Positions 1 to 6,201 of a stretch of 11,278 nt of DNA are shown here, piece by piece. The DNA lies in assembly GCA_020058145.1 (NCBI GenBank), contig JAGVEP010000169.1, positions 1-11,278 of the forward strand. The letters are read 5' to 3'. Source of the stretch: Phycisphaerae bacterium (GTDB taxonomy: Bacteria; Planctomycetota; Phycisphaerae; UBA1845; Fen-1342). The translations under genes were made by a program, and so were the position numbers. The number at the start of each line of letters is the position of its first letter. Position 1 is the first letter of the stretch. Under the pieces are notes generated by a model, which was not told the origin of the DNA, ran no database searches, and saw only the letters and a list, made by a program, of their open reading frames with translations.

Positions 1-2
1 CC

Positions 3-302
3 AGCCACCTCACCTTCGTCCCCCCCTTCTCGCAACTGTGGACGAAGCAGGAGGTCTGCCTCCCGTCCGGCGAAGCGGCGACCGCCTTCGCGTTGGCTTG
101 CGTGCTGACGCGTCTCTATCCGCGCGGCCGCGTGCTTTTCTACGCCGCCGGCGCACTCGCGGCGGTCTCGCGGCTGGTCAACGGAGCGCACTACCTCAGC
201 GACGTCGCCGCGGGGGCGTTGCTCGGTGCGCTCGTGGCTGACGCATTTTTCCGACTCGCCAACAGGCTTATCGCGGCTCGTCTCGGAACCGCTCACGGTT
301 AG
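3..302 (+). CDS. PAP2-family membrane phosphatase, C-terminal part
   Basis: The frame is open from the window edge and stops at TAG 300-302, so only the last 99 residues are present. PAP2 enzymes are membrane-bound acid phosphatases acting on lipid phosphates such as undecaprenyl pyrophosphate or phosphatidate; the true substrate cannot be read here. Two of the three family motifs are visible. Motif 2 is PSGE at visible residues 21-24, and motif 3 is SR-x5-H-x3-D (S56, R57, H63, D67) followed by a small-residue stretch typical of a membrane helix. Motif 1 would lie upstream, outside the window. Motif 2 normally reads PSGH; the His, usually the general acid, is Glu here (GAA, 72-74), which could change or abolish activity. 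The TTG at 93 is not a credible start because motif 2 lies before it. Confidence 0.8.
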   Translation, partial: SHLTFVPPFSQLWTKQEVCLPSGEAATAFALACVLTRLYPRGRVLFYAAGALAAVSRLVNGAHYLSDVAAGALLGALVADAFFRLANRLIAARLGTAHG

Positions 303-543
303 CAGGGCGCACGCGGCTCGGACCTGCTTAATAATGTTCTTGAGCGATTCGGCAGCATCGATAATCTTCGCATCCCTCGCCCTCCCGGTGTGCCGTCAAA
401 ACACGGTTGACGGAGCACTAGGTCTATGATCCACCCAGATTCACCTGTTATCCATGCGAAAAAAGGACCCTCCGGTGGCGTGGAAGCCGCACACGTCGGA
501 CCGGGCCCAGGGTGCTGCTTGAATCCCGAATTGAGCCGCCCGG

Positions 544-572
544 TTGCACTGTGCCGCCGTTTATGGCAAAAT
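544..572 (+). promoter_or_regulatory. Candidate promoter for prpD
   Basis: TTGCAC (544-549) and CAAAAT (567-572) are separated by 17 bases. Matches to the sigma-70 consensus are 3/6 and 4/6, so this is weak by sequence and supported mainly by spacing and position. Transcription would begin near 579-580, giving a leader of about 25 bases that contains the AAGGAG at 593-598 and ends at the TTG start at 605. If this is right, the ATG at 563 could not be the start. Confidence 0.3.
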
Positions 573-592
573 CCCCCTCTGGGCCTGCCCCC

Positions 593-598
593 AAGGAG
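593..598 (+). promoter_or_regulatory. Shine-Dalgarno that sets the prpD start
   Basis: AAGGAG at 593-598 sits 6 bases before TTG at 605. Neither GTG 512 nor ATG 563, the longer alternatives in the same frame, has a purine-rich ribosome site ahead of it. The extra N-terminal residues they would add are Pro/Ser-rich and unlike the family. Confidence 0.6.
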
Positions 599-604
599 CA
601 CCGC

Positions 605-1960
605 TTGTCGACCCTCGCCCAGATGCTGGCCGAGCGGGCACACAACGCCGCTTTCGACCGTCTCGGCAAAGACGTCGTTCACGAAGTCAAGCGGCGGGTC
701 CTTGATTCCATCGGCTGCGCGCTGGGGGCCTGGAAGAGCCGACCCGCCCAGGTGACGCGCGCGGTCGCGCAAGCTGTCTCCGTGCCCAGCGGTGCGAGCC
801 TCTTCGGGTCCCGGCAACGCACGACGCCGGACCTGGCCGCATTCAGCAACGGCGCGTTGGTCCGCTACCTCGATTTCAACGACACCTATCTGAGCCAAGA
901 GCCGGCGCATCCGAGCGACAACATCCCCCCGGCGTTGGCGGTGGGGCAAGCCGTCGGGGCACCCGGCCGTGACATCATCACCGCCATCGCCCTGGGGTAC
1001 GAACTGCAGTGCCGGTTGTGCGACGCCGCGTCGCTCCGCGCCCACGGCTGGGATCATGTGTGCTACGGTGCGTTTTCGACGGCCCTGCTAGCCAGTAAGC
1101 TGTACAAGCTCACGCCGGAACAGACCGTGCATGCCCTCGGTCTCGCGGGCGTGTGCAACTTCGCCACCCGGCAGACGCGCACCGGGCAGATCTCCGACTG
1201 GAAGGCCTGCGCGTTCTCAAACGCCGCCCGCAACGGTGTGTTTGCCGCCAACCTGGCCCGGCTGGGCATGACCGGCCCGAATGAGATCTTCGAAGGCCCC
1301 AAAGGCCTTTTCAAGATGATTACCGGACCTTTTGATTTGCGCTGGTCCGGTGGGCCGGACGATTGGATGATCTGCAAGACGTACGTCAAGTTCTGGCCCG
1401 CCGAATACCACTCGCAGTCTGCGATCGACGCCGCCCTGCAGCTCCGGCCGCAGGTCGGGGACGCCCGCGAGATTGACCACATCCTCATCGAGAGCTTTGA
1501 AGCCGCCGTCAGCATCATCGGCAGTGAGCCGGAGAAATGGCGGCCGACGAGCCGCGAGACCGCGGATCACAGCATGGGATACTGCGTCGCGGTCGCGCTC
1601 CTGGACGGCGACGTGACGCAGGCGTCGTTTTCCGAGCAGCGCATTCGTGACCGCGAGACGCTGCAACTGCTGGACAAGATCAAGATCATCGAGACGGATG
1701 AGTGCAATGCCGGCTACCCGGACGGCATTCCGAATAAAATGATCGTTAAGTTGAAAGACGGCGGGACGTTGACGAAGTACGTCAAATACCCGCGCGGCCA
1801 CGCCGGCAATCCCATGACCGACGAGGAAGTCACCCAAAAGTTCACGCGGCAGTCGGCCGGCGTGGTCAGCGCGGCTACCGCCCGGAAAATCGTGGAATTG
1901 GCCCTGGATCTTGAGAACCTGGCGGACGTGACGCCGCTGGTGGAATTCGACACATTGTAG
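605..1960 (+). CDS. prpD: MmgE/PrpD-family dehydratase (probable 2-methylcitrate dehydratase)
   Basis: The likely product is a 451-residue cytoplasmic protein of the MmgE/PrpD family. In the 2-methylcitrate cycle PrpD dehydrates 2-methylcitrate to 2-methyl-cis-aconitate. The TTG start is chosen for its Shine-Dalgarno and because the next residues (STLAQMLAER...) match where family members normally begin; ATG 563 would add 14 residues. Family landmarks are YLDFNDTYL near residues 89-96, HPSDN at 102-106, DHSMGY at 321-326 and PRGHAGNPM from 396, all in the expected order. The length is near the family norm of about 450-480. The family also includes cis-aconitate decarboxylases and uncharacterised members, so the specific reaction is inferred from prpB and a PrpC-like synthase lying downstream. 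A hairpin with a T-run begins at the base after the stop. Confidence 0.85.
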   Translation: MSTLAQMLAERAHNAAFDRLGKDVVHEVKRRVLDSIGCALGAWKSRPAQVTRAVAQAVSVPSGASLFGSRQRTTPDLAAFSNGALVRYLDFNDTYLSQEPAHPSDNIPPALAVGQAVGAPGRDIITAIALGYELQCRLCDAASLRAHGWDHVCYGAFSTALLASKLYKLTPEQTVHALGLAGVCNFATRQTRTGQISDWKACAFSNAARNGVFAANLARLGMTGPNEIFEGPKGLFKMITGPFDLRWSGGPDDWMICKTYVKFWPAEYHSQSAIDAALQLRPQVGDAREIDHILIESFEAAVSIIGSEPEKWRPTSRETADHSMGYCVAVALLDGDVTQASFSEQRIRDRETLQLLDKIKIIETDECNAGYPDGIPNKMIVKLKDGGTLTKYVKYPRGHAGNPMTDEEVTQKFTRQSAGVVSAATARKIVELALDLENLADVTPLVEFDTL

Positions 1961-1984
1961 GCGGGCAGGACAGGCCCGCTTTTT
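1961..1984 (+). terminator. Intrinsic terminator after prpD
   Basis: A perfect 6-bp GC-only stem pairs GCGGGC (1961-1966) with GCCCGC (1974-1979). It has a 7-base loop and is followed directly by TTTTT (1980-1984). It starts at the base after the prpD stop codon and ends 29 bases before the next start. By sequence this is a textbook Rho-independent terminator, implying that gltA is read at least partly from its own promoter or by read-through. Confidence 0.65.
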
Positions 1985-2013
1985 GATCACATCTCCCCAT
2001 AGTAGGTGCACCG

Positions 2014-3303
2014 ATGAGCGAAAAAGCTACACTGACTTACGACGGCAAGAGCTACGAATACCCCGTGATCGTGGGCACGGAAAACGAACGTGCCATCGAC
2101 ATTGCCCAACTGCGGGCCCAAACGGGTATGATCACGCTCGACGACGGGTACAGCAACACCGGCTCGTGCGTCAGCAATATCACCTTCATCGACGGCGAAC
2201 AGGGCATTCTGCGTTATCGCGGCTATCCGATCGAGCAACTCGCCGAACACTCGACGTTCATCGAGACGGCCTACTTGATCATCTTCGGCGAACTGCCCAC
2301 CGAGAAACAGCTCGCCGAGTTTCGCAACCTGCTCGTCGAACACATGTTCATCCACGAAGCGATGCGGCACCACTTCGAGGGCTTCCCGGCCAGCGCCCCG
2401 CCGATGGCGATCCTCTCGGCCATGATTAACACGATGGGCTGCTTTGACCCCCTGCTGACACAGCCGGAGGACCCCGCGCGCTTCCTCGAAGCCTCGGCCC
2501 GCCTGATCAGCCGGGTCCGGACCATCGCGGCGGCCGCCTACAAGAAGTCGGTCGGCGATCCGATCATCTATCCGCGCTTCGATCTCTCGTACACCGCCAA
2601 CTTCCTGCACATGCTGTTCTGTAAACCCAATCGCATCTGTCGGCCGGACCCGGCGGTCGAGCGGGCGATGGACCAGATCTTCATCCTGCACGCCGACCAC
2701 GAGCAAAACTGCTCTACGTCCACCGTGCGGATGGTCGGCTCGTCGCAGGCCAACCTGTATGCCTCGGTCGCGGCCGGCGTGTGTGCGCTGTGGGGCCCGC
2801 TGCACGGCGGGGCCAACGTCGCGGTCATCGAGATGCTCGAGAACATCCACCAGAGCGGCGAAACGATCCCGAACTTCATGACGAAAATCAAGGACAAGAA
2901 GGCGCACGCCCGTTTGATGGGTTTCGGCCACCGCGTCTACAAGAACTACGATCCGCGGGCGAAGTTCATCAAGCAATCGTGCGATGCGGTGCTCAGCAAG
3001 CTGGGGATCAAGGACCCGCTGCTCGACATCGCGCTGCAGCTCGAGGAAATCGCGGTGAAAGACCCGTATTTCGTCGAGCGGAAGCTGTATCCCAACGTTG
3101 ACTTCTACAGCGGGATCATCATGCGCGCCGTGGGCATCCCGATGAACATGTTCACCGTGCTGTTCGCGATCGGCCGGTTGCCCGGCTGGATCGCCAACTG
3201 GCGTGAGGTACACCTCAGTCCGCAAGCGCGGATTTACCGTCCACGACAGGTGTACAACGGACCCACCGTGCGCCAGTATGTCCCGATCGGGGCGCGCGCC
3301 TAG
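2014..3303 (+). CDS. gltA: Citrate synthase, long GltA type
   Basis: Condenses oxaloacetate and acetyl-CoA to citrate, the entry step of the TCA cycle, in the cytoplasm. The protein has 429 residues, close to E. coli GltA, and follows it throughout, including the N-terminal beta-rich extension that short citrate synthases lack. Catalytic residues are visible: H264 in GPLHGGAN, H306 in FGHRVYKNYDPRAK and D363 in NVDFYSG. The tail RPRQVYNGP is also typical. The ATG has an AGGTG five bases upstream (2004-2008). It lies 53 bases after prpD, with a terminator between, and 22 bases before prpB. Long-type enzymes are often hexameric and NADH-inhibited, but I did not verify the allosteric residues. 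A side activity on propionyl-CoA is possible; the downstream short paralogue is the better methylcitrate synthase candidate. Confidence 0.92.
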   Translation: MSEKATLTYDGKSYEYPVIVGTENERAIDIAQLRAQTGMITLDDGYSNTGSCVSNITFIDGEQGILRYRGYPIEQLAEHSTFIETAYLIIFGELPTEKQLAEFRNLLVEHMFIHEAMRHHFEGFPASAPPMAILSAMINTMGCFDPLLTQPEDPARFLEASARLISRVRTIAAAAYKKSVGDPIIYPRFDLSYTANFLHMLFCKPNRICRPDPAVERAMDQIFILHADHEQNCSTSTVRMVGSSQANLYASVAAGVCALWGPLHGGANVAVIEMLENIHQSGETIPNFMTKIKDKKAHARLMGFGHRVYKNYDPRAKFIKQSCDAVLSKLGIKDPLLDIALQLEEIAVKDPYFVERKLYPNVDFYSGIIMRAVGIPMNMFTVLFAIGRLPGWIANWREVHLSPQARIYRPRQVYNGPTVRQYVPIGARA

Positions 3304-3325
3304 GCGCACCGCTCGGCCGCCAACT

Positions 3326-4180
3326 ATGCCCGAGACGCCCGCAACTCGATCCGCCCGTTTGCGAACCGCGCTGCGCGACCACCTCGTCGTGCTGCCGGGC
3401 GCGTTCAACGCCCTGACCGCGCGGGCGATCGAACAGGCCGGGTTCGAGGCCTTGTATCTCTCCGGCGGGGCCCTCGCCAACAGCATGGTCGGAGTGCCCG
3501 ACGTCGGGCTCACGACGCTCTCCGAGGCCACCTACCACGCGACGCGGTGTGCCGCGGCGACGACCATCCCGATCATCTCGGACGCGGACACCGGTTTCGG
3601 CGGCGCGGAAAACGCGGCCCGCACGGTCGAGGAATTCGAGCGCGCCGGGTTGAGCGGCCTGCACCTGGAGGACCAGGAATTCCCCAAGCGCTGCGGGCAC
3701 CTCGCGGGCAAGCAACTCGTGCCGGCCAGCGAATTCTGCGAGAAAATCGCGGCGGCGGTCGCCGCGCGGCGCGATCCCGATTTCTTGATTATCGCCCGCA
3801 CCGATGCCCGCGGCGTAACCTCGTATGACGACGCGGTCGCGCGGGCGCACGCGTACGTCCAGGCCGGTGCCGACGCGATTTTCCCGGAAGCGCTGCTCAG
3901 CCGCGAGGAACTCGGGCGCTTTGCCCGCGACGTCGCGACGGTCCCGCTGCTGGCCAACATGACCGAGTTCGGTAAGACGCCGCACCTGACCGTGACGGAG
4001 CTGGCCGCCCTCGGCTACCGTCTGGTGATCTTCCCCGTAACTCTGCAGCGGGTGGCGATGAAGGCGGTAGTCGCGGCGCTCGCGGAATTGCGCGCCGCCG
4101 GCACACAGCGCGGCTTGCTGGACCAGATGCAAACCCGCCAGGAGCTGTACGAACTGCTAGGATACCAGGCGTCGGTGTAG
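3326..4180 (+). CDS. prpB: Methylisocitrate lyase
   Basis: Cleaves 2-methylisocitrate to pyruvate and succinate, the last step of the methylcitrate cycle. The 284-residue protein belongs to the isocitrate lyase/PEP mutase superfamily. The signature is KRCGH at residues 121-125, with the catalytic Cys at 123; this is the same motif, at the same numbering, as I recall for E. coli PrpB. The Mg-binding stretch DADTGFGG is at 86-93, and IARTDAR follows further on. PEP mutases and oxaloacetate decarboxylases of the same fold lack this Cys motif, so the call is specific. ATG 3326 is chosen because it gives the family length; the frame stays open upstream into gltA, and no good Shine-Dalgarno precedes the ATG. 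It starts 22 bases after the gltA stop, consistent with co-transcription or coupled translation. Confidence 0.92.
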   Translation: MPETPATRSARLRTALRDHLVVLPGAFNALTARAIEQAGFEALYLSGGALANSMVGVPDVGLTTLSEATYHATRCAAATTIPIISDADTGFGGAENAARTVEEFERAGLSGLHLEDQEFPKRCGHLAGKQLVPASEFCEKIAAAVAARRDPDFLIIARTDARGVTSYDDAVARAHAYVQAGADAIFPEALLSREELGRFARDVATVPLLANMTEFGKTPHLTVTELAALGYRLVIFPVTLQRVAMKAVVAALAELRAAGTQRGLLDQMQTRQELYELLGYQASV

Positions 4181-4197
4181 GGCGGGAACCGCCCGCC
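4181..4197 (+). repeat. GC hairpin abutting the prpB stop
   Basis: GGCGGG (4181-4186) pairs perfectly with CCCGCC (4192-4197) around a 5-base loop, starting at the base after the prpB TAG. There is no T-run after it, so it is more likely an RNA 3'-end stabiliser or a palindromic repeat than a stand-alone terminator. It has the same TGTAG-plus-stem layout as the element after prpD. Confidence 0.5.
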
Positions 4198-4207
4198 GAT
4201 TGGCCGT

Positions 4208-4232
4208 GGTGGGCTGTGCCCACCCTGTTTTT
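4208..4232 (+). terminator. Hairpin plus T-run just upstream of prpC
   Basis: GGTGGGC (4208-4214) pairs perfectly with GCCCACC (4218-4224) around a 3-base loop, then CTG and TTTTT (4228-4232). It has the form of an intrinsic terminator but ends only 19 bases before the prpC ATG, with the Shine-Dalgarno between. It could end the prpB transcript, act as an attenuator of prpC, or be a copy of a mobile palindromic repeat that happens to terminate. Confidence 0.55.
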
Positions 4233-4251
4233 CTAGGCCGAGGAACAACAC

Positions 4252-5376
4252 ATGAGCGAACCGACCGCAGTCTACTCACCCGGTTTGGAAGGCGTCATCG
4301 CTGGCGAGACGGCCATTTGCTGCGTCGAGCAGGGCAAGCTGCTGTACCGCGGTTACGACATCGCCGATCTTGCACAGCACGCCACTTTCGAGGAAGTCGC
4401 ATTCTTGCTCCTGCACGGCGAGTTGCCGAGCGCCGAAGAACTCGCGCTCTTCCGGCACCAGATCGACGGCGAGCGCGAGCTGCCCGGCGCGGTGATCGAC
4501 GTGCTGCGGGCGATTCCGCGCCAAGCGCCGATGATGGACGTGCTGCGTACCGGCGTCTCACTATGCGGGAACTTCAGCAGTGCCAAGTCGCAGGGCAAGA
4601 GCAGCCTGCTCACGCGGGCCGTACGCGTGCTCGCCGAGGTGCCCGCGCTGATCGCGACGCGTCTGCGGGTCCTCGACGGCAAGGCCCCCATCCAGCCCAA
4701 GCCAGGTTTGTCGCACGCGGGCCAGTTCATTCACCTGACGTATGGCCGCGACCCGACGGCCCTCGAAGAGCAGATTCTCAATCTCACGCTGGTCCTGTAC
4801 GCCGAGCACGAGTTCAACGCCTCGACCTTCGCCGCCCGGGTCTGCACGAGCACGCTGAGCGGCCTGCACTCGTCGGTCGTCGCCGCGATCGGCACGCTCA
4901 AGGGCCCGCTGCACGGCGGCGCGAACGAGGCCGCGATTCAGCTCATCAACCGCTTCACCTCCGGACCCGAGGCACGGGCCTGGACCGAGGAGGCCCTCGA
5001 CAAGAAGCAGAAGATCATGGGCTTCGGTCATCGCGTCTACCGCAACGGTGACCACCGGGCCTTCATCCTCGAACCGTACGTGGACGAGCTGGCCAAAATG
5101 CGCAACGAGCCGTGGCGGGCCGACGTATACCACGCGATCAAGCAGGTCGTTTGGGACAAGAAGAAGCTGTACCCGAACGTGGATTACCCCTGTGGACTTG
5201 TGTACTTTTTGCTGGGGTTCCCGATCGACATCTACACGCCGCTCTTCGTGATGTCGCGCGTCAGCGGCTGGTGCGCGCACATCATCGAGCAGCACGAAAA
5301 CAACCGCCTCATCCGGCCGCGCAGCCAGTACATCGGCCCGCCGCTGCGGGAGTATGTGCCGCTGGCGGCGCGGTGA
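4252..5376 (+). CDS. prpC: Short-type citrate/2-methylcitrate synthase
   Basis: Likely condenses oxaloacetate with propionyl-CoA to 2-methylcitrate, the first step of propionate oxidation, possibly also using acetyl-CoA. At 374 residues it lacks the N-terminal extension of the long enzyme upstream, as PrpC and Bacillus-type synthases do. Catalytic residues are H221 (GPLHGGANE), H260 (FGHRVY) and D311 (NVDYPCG). LYAEHEFNASTFAARV and the tail AHIIEQHENNRLIRP follow E. coli PrpC closely, against the HADHEQNxSTSTVR of GltA-type enzymes. The position next to prpB and in the same cluster as prpD supports the methylcitrate role, but substrate preference cannot be settled from sequence. GAGGAA at 4240-4245, six bases before the ATG, is a good ribosome site. 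The catalytic Asp is followed by YPCG rather than the usual FYSG/WFSA. Confidence 0.83.
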   Translation: MSEPTAVYSPGLEGVIAGETAICCVEQGKLLYRGYDIADLAQHATFEEVAFLLLHGELPSAEELALFRHQIDGERELPGAVIDVLRAIPRQAPMMDVLRTGVSLCGNFSSAKSQGKSSLLTRAVRVLAEVPALIATRLRVLDGKAPIQPKPGLSHAGQFIHLTYGRDPTALEEQILNLTLVLYAEHEFNASTFAARVCTSTLSGLHSSVVAAIGTLKGPLHGGANEAAIQLINRFTSGPEARAWTEEALDKKQKIMGFGHRVYRNGDHRAFILEPYVDELAKMRNEPWRADVYHAIKQVVWDKKKLYPNVDYPCGLVYFLLGFPIDIYTPLFVMSRVSGWCAHIIEQHENNRLIRPRSQYIGPPLREYVPLAAR

Positions 5377-5556
5377 GCAGATGACCAAGCGACGATGCGC
5401 CCAGGTGGGCCGAACGGCCACCCGTGGATGGCGCCGGCCCGCGCGCCCGTAGCGCCCGACCTTCGATTCAGGCGCTTTTGGAGATCGGAGCGGCGCTGGC
5501 CCCCTTCCCGTGGTGGTGGTGCGGCATACCGCAATTCGTTAGAATGCGCGGTTGCC
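5377..5556. other. Spacer between prpC and the sigma factor gene
   Basis: About 180 bases without a supported gene. At 5404-5422 an imperfect hairpin (GGTGG and CCG arms against CGGCCACC, one bulged G) follows prpC without a T-run and may mark its 3' end. The sigma factor frame is open back through this region, but no conserved sigma sequence precedes ATG 5557. Confidence 0.4.
5540..5545 (+). promoter_or_regulatory. Candidate -10 element for the sigma/kinase pair
   Basis: TAGAAT (5 of 6 matches to TATAAT) lies 11 bases before ATG 5557. A transcript from it would start almost at the ATG, so the gene would be leaderless or nearly so; consistent with this, no Shine-Dalgarno is present. No convincing -35 is visible, as might be expected if an alternative sigma factor reads it. 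Confidence 0.35.
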
Positions 5557-6201
5557 ATGATTGGGGTCGCCGAGCTTACCGACGAGGTGGTCTGCGCAGC
5601 CGTTGCGGGTGACAGCTCGGCGTGCGCCCAGGTCTTTGAGCAGCTTCAGCCCCGCGTACGCCTCATGGTGGCCGCCCGGCTCAGCCCGACCCCGGCGCAG
5701 TTCGGTGCGCTCGACGACCTGGCGCAGGAGGTCATGGTCGCGCTCACGACGGCGCTTCCGAACCTGGCTCGCCGAACGGTGGCTGGGCTCAACGCCTTCG
5801 TGTCCGGCATCCTGACACGCCAGGTGGCGCTGGGCATCCGCCGTCGCGGCTTTGCCGAGGCCGTCAGGGAGCACGTCGTCTCGCTCGACGCGACGGTCGC
5901 CGCGCTGTCGACGGGCGGGCCCCTCTGGCAGTTTCTGTCGGGCAGCGGCACCTCGCCCAGCTTGGCGGCGGCTCGCCACGAGCAGGTGCAGCAACTCATG
6001 ACCGCCCTCGGCCAAGTCAAGCCGGAGCACCGCGAGGTCATCACGTTCGTGTTCTTCGATGAACTGCCGATCGCCGAGGTCGCAGAGCAGATGGGCGTTT
6101 CGCGGCCGGCGGCGTCCATGCTATTGCTGCGCGCGGTTCACGCCCTACGGCGCCAAATGACCGGGTCCAGTACGACAGGGCAATTCCATGACCAGCGCTG
6201 A
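5557..6201 (+). CDS. ECF-like RNA polymerase sigma factor
   Basis: Directs RNA polymerase to a set of promoters not identifiable here. The 214-residue protein has a region 2 with the core-binding signature DDLAQEVMVAL (residues 53-63) and a region 4 at about 146-201, with a helix-turn-helix (LPIAEVAEQMGVSRPAASMLLLRAVHAL). A linker of about 80 residues joins them and no region 3 is evident, as in ECF sigma factors. No anti-sigma factor gene is adjacent; the kinase gene starts inside its last codons. That arrangement is known for planctomycete sigma factors, and in Vibrio parahaemolyticus the sigma factor EcfP is activated by threonine phosphorylation by its partner kinase PknT. Regulation of this one by the neighbouring kinase is inference. 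ATG 5557 is chosen because upstream in-frame sequence is not conserved. Confidence 0.85.
   Translation: MIGVAELTDEVVCAAVAGDSSACAQVFEQLQPRVRLMVAARLSPTPAQFGALDDLAQEVMVALTTALPNLARRTVAGLNAFVSGILTRQVALGIRRRGFAEAVREHVVSLDATVAALSTGGPLWQFLSGSGTSPSLAAARHEQVQQLMTALGQVKPEHREVITFVFFDELPIAEVAEQMGVSRPAASMLLLRAVHALRRQMTGSSTTGQFHDQR

Larger units (their letters stand above)
303..604. other. Non-coding region upstream of prpD
   Basis: This stretch of about 300 bases holds no gene I can support. Short frames on both strands are open only because of high GC and show no family motif. It is slightly richer in A and T than its surroundings (for example around 328-372 and 400-470), as expected for a promoter region. 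A -10-like GATAAT lies at 360-365 but has no well-spaced -35 partner. A better-spaced candidate promoter at 544-572 and a Shine-Dalgarno at 593-598 are listed separately. Confidence 0.5.

Noticed and set aside
93..302. A complete small protein starting at TTG 93
   Set aside because: PAP2 motif 2 (PSGE at 63-74) lies upstream in the same open frame, so the gene extends beyond the window edge.
407..430. TTGACG followed by TATGAT as a strong promoter upstream of prpD
   Set aside because: The spacer is only 12 bases, too short for sigma-70-type recognition, and the site lies about 175 bases before the preferred start.
426..755. Plus-strand frame starting at ATG 426 as a small gene before prpD
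   Set aside because: It overlaps the start of prpD in another frame, is Pro/Arg/Ser-rich and shows no motif or ribosome site.
1987..3531. Open frame of 514 codons on the minus strand opposite gltA/prpB
   Set aside because: It is antisense to genes with clear catalytic motifs, is Arg/Asp/Val-rich with no family signature, and is open only because of codon bias. The same applies to minus-strand frames opposite prpD (1217-2011), prpB (3215-4132), prpC (4561-5421) and the kinase (8069-8755).
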